NCBI RefSeq assembly: GCF_026343125.1
Contig: NZ_JAPEMB010000001.1
Location: 4,903,501-4,967,500, forward strand
DNA: 64,000 nt
Source of the DNA: Streptomyces sp. NBC_00094
GTDB taxonomy: Bacteria; Actinomycetota; Actinomycetes; Streptomycetales; Streptomycetaceae
Reading direction: 5' to 3'
Part shown: positions 1-8,663 of the stretch, in pieces
Numbering within the stretch: position 1 is the stretch's first letter
How the letters are laid out: each line of letters begins with the position of its first letter
The notes under the pieces: model-generated
Seen by the model: the letters and a program-made list of their open reading frames with translations, nothing else
Told to the model about the DNA's origin: nothing
Databases searched by the model: none
Position numbers and translations under genes: made by a program

Positions 1-851
1 ACCGCGAAGGAGAGCAGCGCCGCCGTCAGGGCCAGGAGGACGGAGGCCGCCGCCGCGAGCCCGTAGTCGTTGCGGTCGAAGGCCGCGGTGTAGGCGTACA
101 TGTTGGGCGTCCAGGTGGAGGTGACGGCGGAGCCGGTGCCCTTGTTGAGGATCAGCGGTTCGGTGAAGAGCTGGAGGGAGCCGATGATCGTGAAGAGGCC
201 GACCATCGCGAGCGAGGCCTTGACCAGCGGAATCTTGATGGAGAAGGCGATGCGCCAGGCGCCGGCCCCGTCGACGGTGGCCGCTTCGAGGACGGAGCGG
301 TCGATGGCCTGGAGGGCCGCGTAGAAGATGACCATGTTGTAGCCGAGCCACTCCCACAGGGCGATGTTGACGACGGAGGGCAGGGCGCCTTCGGGGGAGA
401 AGAAGTCGAAGCCGATCCCGCCGGCCTCCATCGCCTTGACGACCGGGCTGAGTTGGGGCGTGTAGAGGTAGACCCAGATCAGGGCGGCGATGATGCCGGG
501 GACGGCGTGCGGCAGGAAGAGCGCGAGCTGGAAGAAGCGGCGGGCGCGGGCGAGCGCCGAGTCGAGCAGGAGGGCGAGGCCGAGGGCTCCGACGAGCAGT
601 AGCGGGATGTAGGACAGGCAGTATCCGAGCAGGACGCCGAAGCCCTCGCGGAAGGCCCGGTCACCCAGCGCCGCGGTGTAGTTGTCGAGGCCGGTGAAGA
701 CGGTCTCGGTGCCGCCGAAGCCGAGTCCGGACTGTTTCTCGGTGAAGAGGCTGAGCCAGACCGCGTAACCGATCGGCACCACCATCACCGCGGTGAACAG
801 CAGGAAGAACGGGGTCAGCAGGATCGCGGCGGCGCGGGTGCGGGCCTTCAC
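1..851 (-). CDS. Sugar ABC transporter permease, MalF type (3' end outside window)
   Basis: Membrane permease of a carbohydrate ABC importer; it forms the channel with a partner permease that should lie beyond the left edge. I read a GTG start at 851 just after the binding-protein stop (856-858), so the two genes are translationally close. The N-terminus (VKARTRAAAILLTPFFLLF) runs into the first membrane helix, several more hydrophobic segments follow, and an EAA loop reading EAATVDGAGAWRIAFSIKIP lies near residues 200-220; this loop docks the ATPase. The reading frame is open to base 1, so about the last helix is missing. Family assignment is secure, substrate unknown. Confidence 0.9.
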   Translation of the reverse strand, partial: MKARTRAAAILLTPFFLLFTAVMVVPIGYAVWLSLFTEKQSGLGFGGTETVFTGLDNYTAALGDRAFREGFGVLLGYCLSYIPLLLVGALGLALLLDSALARARRFFQLALFLPHAVPGIIAALIWVYLYTPQLSPVVKAMEAGGIGFDFFSPEGALPSVVNIALWEWLGYNMVIFYAALQAIDRSVLEAATVDGAGAWRIAFSIKIPLVKASLAMVGLFTIIGSLQLFTEPLILNKGTGSAVTSTWTPNMYAYTAAFDRNDYGLAAAASVLLALTAALLSFA

Positions 852-855
852 GCGG

Positions 856-2190
856 TCAGCCCTCGACCTTCAGGCCGCGCTTGGTGAGTTCGGCGACGGT
901 GGCGTCGTGCCCGGCCTTGACGGCCTCCGCGACGGTCGGACCACCCTTGGTGATCTTGCCGAAGTGGTCCTTGATCGTGGTGTTGGTGGTGCCGGTGGTC
1001 GGGCCCCAGGCCCAGTTGGGGTTGATGGAGGCGCCGGAGGCCTCGAAGAGGGCGTAGATGTCCTGGCCGCCGTAGTAGCTCGCGTCGAAGGCCTGCTTGG
1101 CGACCGGGCGGAGGCTCGCGGCGGCCGGGAAGGCGGAGGAGGTGCCGGAGGCGATGCGGGCCTTCACTCCTTCCTCGGTGGTGGACATCCACTCGGCGAA
1201 GGCGACGGCCGCCGCCTTCTGCTTGCTGTCCTTGGTCACGGCGAAGGAGGTGCCGCCGAGCATCCCGCTGGCGGGCTTGCCGTCCCAGCTGGGCATGGGC
1301 GCCACGGCCCACTTGCCGCTCTGCTCGGGCAGGGTGCCCTTGAGGACGCCCGCGCCCCAGGAGGCGCCGAGGTAGCCGATGGTGGTGCCGTTCTTGAGGG
1401 AGCCGGTCCACTCGGGGCTGAAGGAGGCGTTCTTGTGGACGAGACCGTCGTCGAGGAGGCCCTGCCAGTAGGCGGCGACCTTGGTGGTGGCGGGGTCGGT
1501 GGTGTCGATCTTCCAGGTGTCGTCACCGGCCTTGAACCACTGGGCGCCCGCCTGCCAGGCCATGGCCTCGAAGGTGGTCGGGTCGTCGGGGAAGAAGGTG
1601 GCGATACGGGTCTTGGCGTCGGCCTTCTTGACCTGCTCCGCGGCCTTCCTGAACTCGTCCCAGGTGGTGGGGGCCTGGACCTTGTACTTCGCGAACAGGT
1701 CCTTGCGGTAGAAGAAGGCCTGCGGAGCGGCGTCGAAGGGGACGGCCCAGGACTTGCCGCCGAGGGTGGTGAGTTCGACGCTCTGCGGGAGCAGCTTCGC
1801 GCGGTCGGCCTCGGTGAACTCGCCGCCGATGTCCTGGAGGGCGCCGGAGCTCACGAACTCGGGGAGCGAGGAGTACTCGATGGAGACGAGGTCGGGGGCG
1901 TTGCCGGCCTTCACGGCGTTGGAGATCTTGGCGTAGCCGCCGGCGGTGCCGGAGGGGATCTCCTCGAAGTTCACCTTGATGTCGGTGTGGGAGGCGTTGA
2001 AGGCGTCCACGACGTCCTTGGAGCCCTTGGCCCAGCCCCAGAAGGTGATGGTCACGGGCCCGTTCGGCTTGTTCGCCTTGTCCGGCTGGTTCGCGGTGTC
2101 GTCACCGCCGCCGCCGCAGGCCGTGAGGACGGCGAGGGCGGTGGCGGTGCCGGCTATGACGCGGGACGTTCTGCTCCAACTACGGGTCAC
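856..2190 (-). CDS. Extracellular sugar-binding lipoprotein of the ABC importer
   Basis: Solute-binding protein (family 1 type) of 444 residues that captures a sugar outside the cell and delivers it to the downstream permease. The N-terminus has basic residues, a hydrophobic stretch and a lipobox ending LTAC, followed by a Gly-rich linker, so it should be a lipoprotein anchored at Cys 25. Mature features such as TITFWGWAKGS near residue 47 and repeated aromatic residues fit a sugar-binding fold. It lies between the regulator gene upstream and the permease gene downstream on the same strand. Substrate cannot be read from sequence; the DUF2264 neighbour suggests an oligosaccharide. Confidence 0.93.
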   Translation of the reverse strand: MTRSWSRTSRVIAGTATALAVLTACGGGGDDTANQPDKANKPNGPVTITFWGWAKGSKDVVDAFNASHTDIKVNFEEIPSGTAGGYAKISNAVKAGNAPDLVSIEYSSLPEFVSSGALQDIGGEFTEADRAKLLPQSVELTTLGGKSWAVPFDAAPQAFFYRKDLFAKYKVQAPTTWDEFRKAAEQVKKADAKTRIATFFPDDPTTFEAMAWQAGAQWFKAGDDTWKIDTTDPATTKVAAYWQGLLDDGLVHKNASFSPEWTGSLKNGTTIGYLGASWGAGVLKGTLPEQSGKWAVAPMPSWDGKPASGMLGGTSFAVTKDSKQKAAAVAFAEWMSTTEEGVKARIASGTSSAFPAAASLRPVAKQAFDASYYGGQDIYALFEASGASINPNWAWGPTTGTTNTTIKDHFGKITKGGPTVAEAVKAGHDATVAELTKRGLKVEG

Positions 2191-2234
2191 GGCTCGGCTC
2201 CTGGAGGCGGGGCGGCTGGGAGGTTGTGGCCGTG

Positions 2235-2263
2235 ATCCTGTGACCGTTCATGACCGAAGTCAA
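2235..2263 (-). promoter_or_regulatory. Candidate promoter of the sugar-binding protein operon
   Basis: On the minus strand a -35 hexamer TTGACT (2263-2258) is followed, after 17 bases, by CAGGAT (2240-2235), close to the housekeeping pattern TTGACN-N17-TANNNT. The predicted transcript would start near 2228, about 40 bases before the ATG at 2190. Confidence 0.45.
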
Positions 2264-2270
2264 GAGCGAA

Positions 2271-2303
2271 AGATTGATTGATCGAAAAAAGATCAGATCG
2301 ATC
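2271..2303. promoter_or_regulatory. Candidate operator for the DeoR/LacI-type regulator upstream of the importer genes
   Basis: An AT-rich island holds repeated GATCGA-type half sites (ATTGATCGAA and AGATCGATCG). The same core TGATCGAA occurs in the perfect inverted repeat in front of the regulator gene (3456-3489). It sits just upstream of the candidate -35 element at 2258-2263 and overlaps the 3' end of the regulator gene, so the regulator probably controls the importer from here. Inference from shared motif only. Confidence 0.4.
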
Positions 2304-3408
2304 GTGCGGGATGCCCCGGGCGCGCTCCGCAGGAGGCCCGCACCCGCAGCGTCGGCAGCAGGCTCAGATGACGCCGCACCACCTCCTCGTCCGGCCCCGC
2401 GGCATCCTCGCCGAGTCGCTCCACGAGCAGCTCCGTCGCGTACCGCCCGACCTGCCGCTTGGGCGGGGCGACCGCCGTCAGCGGGGTGTCGGCGAGGGCC
2501 GCGACCTCGTCGTCGTACGCGATGAGCGCCAGGTCCTGCGGCACCCGCACGCCCAGCTCGGCCAGGCGCTGCACGATCTCGATCGCGTCCACGTCGTTGT
2601 GGACGAGCGCCGCGCCCGCGAGCCCCGAGCGGACCGCCTCGTACAGCGCCCGCACCGCCCGCTCGAAGCCCTCCGGATCCGCCTCCGCCGGTACGGAGTC
2701 GATGACCGGCCGGGGCTCCTCGAGGCCCAGCGTCCGCAGCGCCTCGGCGTACCCGGCGCGCACCGCGAGCGCGGTCGGGGAGTCCCCGCGGGCCACGAGC
2801 AGCGGCGTCGAGTGGCCGAGCCCGAGCAGGTGGCGCAGGGCGAGCAGGACGCCGTGCCCGTGGTCGGAGACGACCCGGTCCAGGCCGTCGAGCGGGCTGC
2901 CGGGCTCGGCCCTGCGCTCCAGGAGCACCGCCGGTACGGGGAGTTCGGCCAGCCAGTCGCCGTACGCGAGCCGGTCCTCGGGCCCGCGCCAGCCGGGCGC
3001 GACCAGCACGCCCTCGGCGCCGGCCGCGAGCAGGCCCTCGGTGCGGGCCCGGTCCTCCTCCGGCCGGTAGTCCGAGATGCGCAGCACCAGCCGGGCGCCG
3101 GCGCGGGCCGCCGCCTCGTGCGCCCCCCGGATGACCTCGGCGAAGTAGTACGTGGCGGAGGGGGCGAGCAGGCCGAGGACCAGGCCCTCGCCGGACCGCC
3201 CCGCCCCCGGGGCACCCTGCGCCCGGGGCCAGGACACCTGGCCGTGCACCCGGTCGAGCAGCCCCTGCGCGGCCAGCGCCTCGACGTCCCGGCGGGCGGT
3301 GACGGGGGAGACCCCGAGCCGCTCGGCCAGTTCGGCGACGCGGGCGGTGCCGCGCTCGCGCACCAGGGCCAGCAGTCGGTCGTGTCGTTCGGCAGCTGTC
3401 TCGCGCAC
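2293..3408 (-). CDS. DeoR-type helix-turn-helix / LacI-type sugar-sensing regulator
   Basis: Transcription regulator of 371 residues. Residues about 8-60 form a DeoR-type winged helix (VAELAERLGVSPVTARRDVE is the recognition region). From about residue 75 the protein has a periplasmic-binding-protein-like effector domain as in LacI regulators, with LVLGLLAPSATYYFAEVIRG at its start and the domain closing near IAYDDEVAALADTPLTAV. The hybrid architecture is typical of actinobacterial repressors encoded next to sugar importers. The start is a GTG at 3408 (VRETAAERHDRLL). It is followed on the same strand by the binding protein and permease genes and probably represses them and the divergent DUF2264 gene. 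Confidence 0.88.
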   Translation of the reverse strand: MRETAAERHDRLLALVRERGTARVAELAERLGVSPVTARRDVEALAAQGLLDRVHGQVSWPRAQGAPGAGRSGEGLVLGLLAPSATYYFAEVIRGAHEAAARAGARLVLRISDYRPEEDRARTEGLLAAGAEGVLVAPGWRGPEDRLAYGDWLAELPVPAVLLERRAEPGSPLDGLDRVVSDHGHGVLLALRHLLGLGHSTPLLVARGDSPTALAVRAGYAEALRTLGLEEPRPVIDSVPAEADPEGFERAVRALYEAVRSGLAGAALVHNDVDAIEIVQRLAELGVRVPQDLALIAYDDEVAALADTPLTAVAPPKRQVGRYATELLVERLGEDAAGPDEEVVRRHLSLLPTLRVRASCGARPGHPARSI

Positions 3409-3455
3409 GGCGCAGTTCCCCCTCGCGGTGGTGGTGGTCCCCCGACCCTAGTCCA

Positions 3456-3489
3456 CGAATGATCGAACGACGGAAGTTTCGATCATTCG
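3456..3489. promoter_or_regulatory. Perfect 12-bp inverted repeat operator between regulator and DUF2264 gene
   Basis: CGAATGATCGAA (3456-3467) and its exact reverse complement TTCGATCATTCG (3478-3489) are separated by 10 bases. A third half site, GTTCGATCGG, follows at about 3506-3515. The position in the divergent intergenic region and the effector-type regulator next door argue for an operator. Confidence 0.6.
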
Positions 3490-3574
3490 CTCCGGATCCC
3501 TTGACGTTCGATCGGAGCCTGTCCAGGATTCCGGGCGACGCAACCGTCACCCCAGGGAGCCCTCAGGGAGCATC

Positions 3575-5422
3575 ATGCCCACGCCGCCCGAGAACCGTGA
3601 GCTCAGCCCGTACACCGGCTGGACCCGTGTCCACTGGGAGGCCGCGGCCGACCGGCTCCTCCTCGCCGTCCGCCCCCACGCCTCACCGCGCGGCGGCCTC
3701 ATCGACCTCCCCGGCCCGCGCCCCAGCTGGTCCGGCGCCCGCTCCGACGGCCTGGAGGGCTGGGCCCGCACCTTCCTCCTCGCGGCGCTCCGCGTCGCGG
3801 GCGCCCAGGGGGAGGACCCCGCCGGCCATCTCGCCCGGTACGCCGAAGGCCTCGCGGCCGGCCCCGGGAGGCCCGGAGCCCCCGACCCCGACTCCTGGCC
3901 CCGCATGGCCGACACCCGCCAGGCGATCGTCGAATCCGCCTCGATCGCCCTCGGTCTCCGTCTCACCCGCCCCTGGCTCTGGGACCGCCTCGACGACCGC
4001 ACCCGCCACCGGGTCGTCGACTGGCTCCGCCCCGCCCTCGGGCCGTCGCCCGTCGACAACAACTGGTGGCTCTTCGGCCTCACCGTCGCCGGCTTCCTCC
4101 AGGACGCCGGCATCGAGACCGACCACGCCGCCGCCACGATCGACCGCTCCCTCGCCCGCGTCGAGGAGTGGTACGTCGGCGACGGCTGGTACAGCGACGG
4201 CGACAACCGCGCCTTCGACCACTACAACGCCTGGGCGCTGCACTTCTACCCCGCCCTCCACGCCCACCTCGCCGGCGACCGGACGCTCCTCGACCGCTAC
4301 GGCCCCCGCCTGCACCGCCACCTCGACGACTACGTCCACCTCTTCGACGCGAGCGGCGCCCCCCTCCCGTACGGGCGTTCCCTGATCTACCGCTTCGCCG
4401 CGGCCGCCGCCCCCTGGCTCGGCACCCTCACCGGGCACACCCCGCTCACCCCCGGAGCCACCCGCCGCCTCGCCTCCGGCACCCTGCGGTACTTCCTCGA
4501 CCGCGGCGCCACCGACGAGCGCGGGCTGCTCACCCTCGGCTGGCACGGCCCGTACCCGCCGCTCGTCCAGGAGTACTCGGGTCCCGGCTCCCCCTACTGG
4601 GCGTCCAAGGGATTCCTCGGTCTCCTCCTGCCCGCGGGACACCCGGCCTGGACCGACCCCGAGGAGGCCCTGCCCGCCGAACGGACCGACACCGTCCGCC
4701 CCATCGCCCCGACCGGGCTGCTCGTCCAGACGACCGCCGCCGACGGACTCGTACGCCTCCACAACCACGGCAGCAACCACGTCCACAGCGCCGAGGAGGA
4801 CGAGGACGACCCCGGCTACGCCCGCCACGCCTACTCCACGCGGACCGGCCCCAGTGCCGGTCCGGCCCCGGCCGACAACCACTTCGCCCTGCTGACGGAA
4901 GACGGCCGGGCCAGTACGCGCGGCCCCGCCCTCCCGGCGGGCACGGGCCCGGACTGGGCGGCCTCCCTGCACACCCCCCACCCCGGCGTCCGGGTCCTCT
5001 CGGCGACCCTCGCCCACGGCCGCGCGGAGGTCCGCGCGCACCTCGTGCTCGGCGCCCCGGAGGGGACTCCCGTACGGCAGACGGGCTGGGCCACGACCCC
5101 CGACGGGCCGCACGCGGAACTTCACCCGGTCCACGGCTACCCGGAGGCCGCGACGGCCACCGAACTCCCCACCGGGGAAACCCTTCAGGGTCCCGGCAGC
5201 CGGACCCTCGCCCTGGAGGGCGGCACGCACGGCCCCAAAAGCCTCTTCGTCGCCCTCGCCTCCCTCACCGCCGAACCCGCCCCGGCCCCCGCGGCCGGCC
5301 TCGCGCACGTCCGGGTCACCGGCCACACCCTGCACGTGACCTGGGGAAACGGCTCCACCGACGGCTCCGTCACCCGACTGGACCTCGCCGCCCTCGCCGC
5401 CCTCGTCCCGAACGGTCAGTGA
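3575..5422 (+). CDS. DUF2264 domain-containing protein
   Basis: Soluble protein of 615 residues with the DUF2264 architecture: an alpha/alpha-toroid-like N-terminal part (LSPYTGWTRVHWEAAADRLL at the start; WYVGDGWYSDGDNRAFDHYN near residue 205 is a conserved-looking acidic/aromatic patch) followed by a beta-rich C-terminal part. DUF2264 proteins often sit next to sugar transport genes and are thought to act on carbohydrates, but no reaction is established to my knowledge. There is no signal peptide, so it is probably cytoplasmic. The ATG at 3575 has an AGGGAG ribosome-binding site 5 bases upstream. It is divergent from the regulator and probably belongs to the same regulon. Confidence 0.88.
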   Translation: MPTPPENRELSPYTGWTRVHWEAAADRLLLAVRPHASPRGGLIDLPGPRPSWSGARSDGLEGWARTFLLAALRVAGAQGEDPAGHLARYAEGLAAGPGRPGAPDPDSWPRMADTRQAIVESASIALGLRLTRPWLWDRLDDRTRHRVVDWLRPALGPSPVDNNWWLFGLTVAGFLQDAGIETDHAAATIDRSLARVEEWYVGDGWYSDGDNRAFDHYNAWALHFYPALHAHLAGDRTLLDRYGPRLHRHLDDYVHLFDASGAPLPYGRSLIYRFAAAAAPWLGTLTGHTPLTPGATRRLASGTLRYFLDRGATDERGLLTLGWHGPYPPLVQEYSGPGSPYWASKGFLGLLLPAGHPAWTDPEEALPAERTDTVRPIAPTGLLVQTTAADGLVRLHNHGSNHVHSAEEDEDDPGYARHAYSTRTGPSAGPAPADNHFALLTEDGRASTRGPALPAGTGPDWAASLHTPHPGVRVLSATLAHGRAEVRAHLVLGAPEGTPVRQTGWATTPDGPHAELHPVHGYPEAATATELPTGETLQGPGSRTLALEGGTHGPKSLFVALASLTAEPAPAPAAGLAHVRVTGHTLHVTWGNGSTDGSVTRLDLAALAALVPNGQ

Positions 5423-5435
5423 TCCCGTACGGGCG

Positions 5436-6209
5436 TCACTTCGGGCCGTACTTGCGCCCCGCCTTGGAGGAGACACCGCCGAGCAGCCCGCGCGGCGCCA
5501 GCTTCACCACACCCATCAGGGCCTTGTAGCGGGGGTCGGGGATCGACAGGGTCTTCCCCCGCTCCAGGTCCCCGAGCGCCGCCGTCACCAGCTTGTCCGC
5601 GTCGAGCCACATCCAGCCGGGGATGTTGTCCGTCCCCATCCCGGCCCGCTCGTGGAACTCGGTCCGCACGAAGCCGGGGCAGAGCGCCATCAGCCGCACC
5701 CCGCTGCCCGCGAGGTCCCGGGCCGCGCCCTGGGTGAACTGCACGACCCAGGCCTTCGACGCCCCGTACGTGCCGCGGGGCACGAAGGCCGCCACCGAGG
5801 CGACGTTCACCACCGCGCCCCGGCCCCGCTCCTTCATCGAGGCGGCGGCGGCGGAGGTCAGCCGCAGCACCGCCTCGCAGTGCACCGTGAGCATCTTCAA
5901 CTCGTCGGCCATGGAGACTTCGAGGAACCGGCCCTTGTTGCCGAAGCCGGCGTTGTTCACGAGCACGTCGACCGGCTGCTTCGGGTCGGAGAGCCGCGCC
6001 TCGACGGCCGCGATGCCCTTCTCCTCGGCCAGGTCCGCCGAGAGGACCTCGGCCTCGATGCCGTGCCGGTCGTGCAGTTCGGTGGCCTGTTCCCGGAGCC
6101 GCTTCATGTCCCGGGCCACGAGCACGACATCGTGACCATCCGCCGCCAGCCTGCGTGCGAAGGCGGCCCCGATGCCCGCGGTGGCCCCCGTAATCAGTGC
6201 AGTCGTCAT
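5436..6209 (-). CDS. Short-chain dehydrogenase/reductase (SDR)
   Basis: Classical SDR oxidoreductase of 257 residues. Visible motifs are the nucleotide-binding TGATAGIGAAFARRLAADG near residues 8-26, NNAG near 86, a serine at about 138 and the active-site YGASK near 151. The substrate cannot be predicted. It ends 13 bases from the convergent DUF2264 gene and starts 9 bases after the MOSC gene stop, so it may be co-transcribed with MOSC. However TAACGT lies 6 bases before the ATG (6216-6221 on the minus strand), which would also allow its own leaderless transcript. Confidence 0.93.
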   Translation of the reverse strand: MTTALITGATAGIGAAFARRLAADGHDVVLVARDMKRLREQATELHDRHGIEAEVLSADLAEEKGIAAVEARLSDPKQPVDVLVNNAGFGNKGRFLEVSMADELKMLTVHCEAVLRLTSAAAASMKERGRGAVVNVASVAAFVPRGTYGASKAWVVQFTQGAARDLAGSGVRLMALCPGFVRTEFHERAGMGTDNIPGWMWLDADKLVTAALGDLERGKTLSIPDPRYKALMGVVKLAPRGLLGGVSSKAGRKYGPK

Positions 6210-6218
6210 ACGGGCACG

Positions 6219-6914
6219 TTAGTGCCCCGCCCGGCCGTACTTGTCCGCGTACTGGCGCGCGAGCGCGAGCAGCTCCGACTCCATCCACTCCGCGGCGACC
6301 AACGTGCCGGGCAGCAGCGCGCGTTCGACGGTCGCGGCGCGATGCAGCAGCGCGACGGTCACGGCGTGGTCCGGCCGGTGCACGACCGCGATCGGGTCAC
6401 CGGCCCGCACCTCGCCCGGCGCGATCACCCGGAGCAGCGCGCCGGGTCCGGCCGTCGACCGCGTGAACCGCTTGACCCAGCCCCGCTCCTCCATGCCCCG
6501 CTCCTCCATGAACCCCGCGAACGTCCGGCACGGGATGCGCCCGCCGGTCACTTCGAGGACCACGTCCTCACCGATCCGCCACCGCTCCCCGATCAGGGCG
6601 CCGTTCACGTCGAGGCCGAGCGTCGTGAGGTTCTCGCCGAAGGAGCCGTTGCCCAGCTCACGGCCGAGCTCCCGCTCCCACCGGTCCAGGTCCTCCCGGG
6701 CGAAGGCGTACGCGGCCCGGTCGTCGCCGCCGTGGAACCGCAGGTCGCAGACCGCGTCCCCGGCGACACCGCTCGCCCCGGCACCGCGCGCCCCCGGGGC
6801 CTCGATCCGCACGGGCCCCGTGACGGGCCGCTTGTCGATGCCCGTCATCCCCGACGCGGAATCGGTGTAGTCCACCGCCCTGGCCCGGCCCGCATTCACG
6901 CTCAACAAGGTCAT
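6219..6914 (-). CDS. MOSC domain protein (YiiM-like)
   Basis: Protein of 231 residues with a MOSC domain, the fold shared with the C-terminus of molybdenum-cofactor sulfurase and with YiiM/YuaD-type proteins. The conserved cysteine is seen in GGRIPCRTF near residue 132, and DLRFHGGDDRAAYAFAREDL near residue 58 is a typical stretch. Such proteins are linked to molybdenum-cofactor-dependent reduction of N-hydroxylated compounds, but the partner here is unknown. TAAAGT lies 6 bases before the ATG (6921-6926, minus strand), so the mRNA may be leaderless. It is divergent from the LysR gene, which is its most likely regulator. Confidence 0.9.
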   Translation of the reverse strand: MTLLSVNAGRARAVDYTDSASGMTGIDKRPVTGPVRIEAPGARGAGASGVAGDAVCDLRFHGGDDRAAYAFAREDLDRWERELGRELGNGSFGENLTTLGLDVNGALIGERWRIGEDVVLEVTGGRIPCRTFAGFMEERGMEERGWVKRFTRSTAGPGALLRVIAPGEVRAGDPIAVVHRPDHAVTVALLHRAATVERALLPGTLVAAEWMESELLALARQYADKYGRAGH

Positions 6915-6928
6915 GCGGGCACTTTACG

Positions 6929-6952
6929 GGCGATACATCTCAAAGGATCGCC
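6929..6952. promoter_or_regulatory. Dyad GGCGAT-N12-ATCGCC in the MOSC/LysR divergent region
   Basis: The inverted repeat GGCGAT (6929-6934) ... ATCGCC (6947-6952) lies between the divergent MOSC and LysR-type genes and directly upstream of the MOSC -10-like element. LysR-type regulators usually bind such dyads in the shared promoter region. Confidence 0.4.
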
Positions 6953-6996
6953 TACACATACGGCGCTTCACCCAAGATTCGCTTATGCTTGAACGC

Positions 6997-7890
6997 ATGA
7001 TCGAGGCACGCCATCTCCGCGTCCTGCGCGCCGTCGCCGCCACCGGCTCCTTCTCGGCCGCCGCGCGCGAACTCGGCTGCACCCAGCCCGCCGTCAGTCA
7101 GCAGATGAAGGCGCTCGAAACCTCCGCCGGCACCCCGCTGCTGATCCGTACCGGGCGCGAGATGCGCCTCACCCAGGCCGGCGAGGTCCTGGTGCGCCAC
7201 GCCGCCGGAATCCTCGCGGGGCTCACCGCCGCGGAGGAGGAGGTCGCCGCCATCGCCGGGCTCCGGGCGGGCCGCGTCCGGCTGGTCTCCTTCCCCAGCG
7301 GCAGCTCCACCCTCGTACCGACCGCGCTCGCGGCCCTGCGCGCCGCGCACCCCGGCACCCGGGTCTCCCTCGTGGAGGCCGAACCGCCGCGCTCGATCGA
7401 GATGCTCCGGGAGGGCGACTGCGACGTGGCCCTCGCCTTCCGGTACGGGGCGGGGCAGGCCGAGTGGGACGACCTCGTCGTCCGCCCGCTCCTCGCGGAC
7501 CGACTGGTGGGCCTGGTGCCCGAGGGGCACCGGCTCGCCGGAGCCGACTCGGTCGGCATCGCCGAGCTCGCGGAGGAGTCCTGGATCGCGGGCTGCCCGC
7601 GCTGCCGCCGCCAGCTCGTGGACGTCTGCGAGGAGGCGGGCTTCACCCCCCGCATCGACTTCGCCACCGACGACTACCCGGCCGTGGTGGGCCTGGTCGG
7701 CGCGGGGCTGGGCGTCGCCGTCCTGCCCGAGCTCGCCATCGAGTCCGTACGACCCAAGGGGGCGCGGACCGTGACCGTGGAGCCCGCCGTGGAGCGGGAG
7801 ATCGTGGCCCTGACCCTGCCGGACCTGGCACAGGTCCCGGCGGTCGCCGCCACGCTCGACGAGCTGATCCGCGCCGCCACGCGCGCGTAG
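6997..7890 (+). CDS. LysR-family transcription regulator
   Basis: Regulator of 297 residues. The N-terminus MIEARHLRVLRAVAATGSF enters a LysR winged helix with recognition region ELGCTQPAVSQQMKALE near residue 30; the rest is the type 2 periplasmic-binding effector domain starting at about residue 88 (VRLVSFPSGSSTLVP). I chose the ATG at 6997 because TATGCT (6984-6989) stands 7 bases before it, the spacing of a leaderless actinobacterial mRNA; an in-frame ATG at 6985 would overlap that element. It is divergent from the MOSC-SDR pair and probably controls it. The effector is unknown. Confidence 0.9.
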   Translation: MIEARHLRVLRAVAATGSFSAAARELGCTQPAVSQQMKALETSAGTPLLIRTGREMRLTQAGEVLVRHAAGILAGLTAAEEEVAAIAGLRAGRVRLVSFPSGSSTLVPTALAALRAAHPGTRVSLVEAEPPRSIEMLREGDCDVALAFRYGAGQAEWDDLVVRPLLADRLVGLVPEGHRLAGADSVGIAELAEESWIAGCPRCRRQLVDVCEEAGFTPRIDFATDDYPAVVGLVGAGLGVAVLPELAIESVRPKGARTVTVEPAVEREIVALTLPDLAQVPAVAATLDELIRAATRA

Positions 7891-7943
7891 GCACTGCCCC
7901 ACGTACGTACTGCCACGCGTCGGCATTGCCACGCGCGCGTGGG
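7876..7943. repeat. Direct repeat spanning the LysR gene stop codon
   Basis: GCCACGCGCGCGTAGG (7876-7891), which contains the TAG stop of the LysR gene, recurs at 7928-7943 with TAG changed to TGG. Partial copies (CTGCCACGCGTCGG) lie between. One of several places in the window where the end of a gene is repeated just downstream. Confidence 0.55.
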
Positions 7944-8010
7944 CGCGGGCTGTCTCGTGTTCCGTCTCAGACTCCGCCGTCTCTTCGGCTGTCTTTGGGG
8001 AAACGTTCCT

Positions 8011-8391
8011 TCACATGCGCTCCACGATCGGGCGGCTCGCTGCCGCCGCCGATGTCGTCATGGACGTCACGGACGTGACGGACGCGGGCGTCGGCGCCGC
8101 CGTGATCAGGCGGTTCCGGGCGCGTCCCATGAGCTCTTCGCGTTCGTCCTCGGTGAGGCCGCCCCATACGCCGTAGGGCTCCCGCACGGCGAGTGCGTGA
8201 GCCGCGCACTCCGCGCGTACCGGGCACCGCATGCAGACCTCTTTCGCCGAGTTCTCGCGCGCACTCCGTGCCGCGCCGCGCTCTCCCTCGGGGTGGAAGA
8301 ACAGGGAGCTGTCCACCCCGCGGCAGGCCGCGAGGAGTTGCCAGTCCCACAGATCGGCGTTGGGTCCGGGAAGGCGGGAGAAATCTGCCAT
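8011..8391 (-). CDS. whiD: WhiD, WhiB-family iron-sulfur developmental regulator
   Basis: WhiB-like (Wbl) protein of 126 residues needed for late sporulation and spore maturation in Streptomyces. The N-terminus MADFSRLPGPNADLWDWQLL is what I remember of WhiD. The four cysteines that hold the [4Fe-4S] cluster are seen as AACRG, then VCMRCPVRAEC, and the family turn GVWGG follows. The C-terminal tail (after about residue 96) is rich in Thr, Ser and Ala and seems longer than in S. coelicolor WhiD. The ATG at 8391 has GGGGA 8 bases upstream; longer frames are open but lack family similarity. Its divergent position beside bldM supports the name. Confidence 0.95.
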   Translation of the reverse strand: MADFSRLPGPNADLWDWQLLAACRGVDSSLFFHPEGERGAARSARENSAKEVCMRCPVRAECAAHALAVREPYGVWGGLTEDEREELMGRARNRLITAAPTPASVTSVTSMTTSAAAASRPIVERM

Positions 8392-8502
8392 TGCGCTAGT
8401 CCCCTTGAAACCGTGTCGAACGGATAGGTGGGCGGGTGGATGGCTGATCGACCGGGGCTCCTCGGGCCCCGACGGGTCGGGGTAGTACAACTACTGTCGA
8501 AG

Positions 8503-8522
8503 TAGATGTAAATATGACTCAT
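8503..8522. promoter_or_regulatory. Motif TAG-N2-GTAAATATGAC-N2-AT upstream of whiD
   Basis: TAGATGTAAATATGACTCAT matches TAGGCGTAAATATGACCGAT at 15046-15065 in 16 of 20 positions, including an uninterrupted 11-mer GTAAATATGAC. Such AT-rich identity is unlikely by chance in a genome of this composition. It lies about 112 bases upstream of the whiD start. Confidence 0.5.
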
Positions 8523-8663
8523 TGCGAATCTAGCCACAGACACTGCGAAAAGGGAAGAAAACCCGCTAAATGGGGCATAGCTTTTGATCAGGGACGGAAA
8601 GGTCGCGTCGCTCTCCTCCGCTTACGGGCCCTCACGTAGAGTGCGGAAGGCTGCCGTCCGACC

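Noticed and set aside
793..2235. A 480-codon plus-strand frame across the sugar-binding protein gene
   Set aside because: It is the antisense shadow of a clear lipoprotein gene; Gly/Val-rich composition without any family motif.
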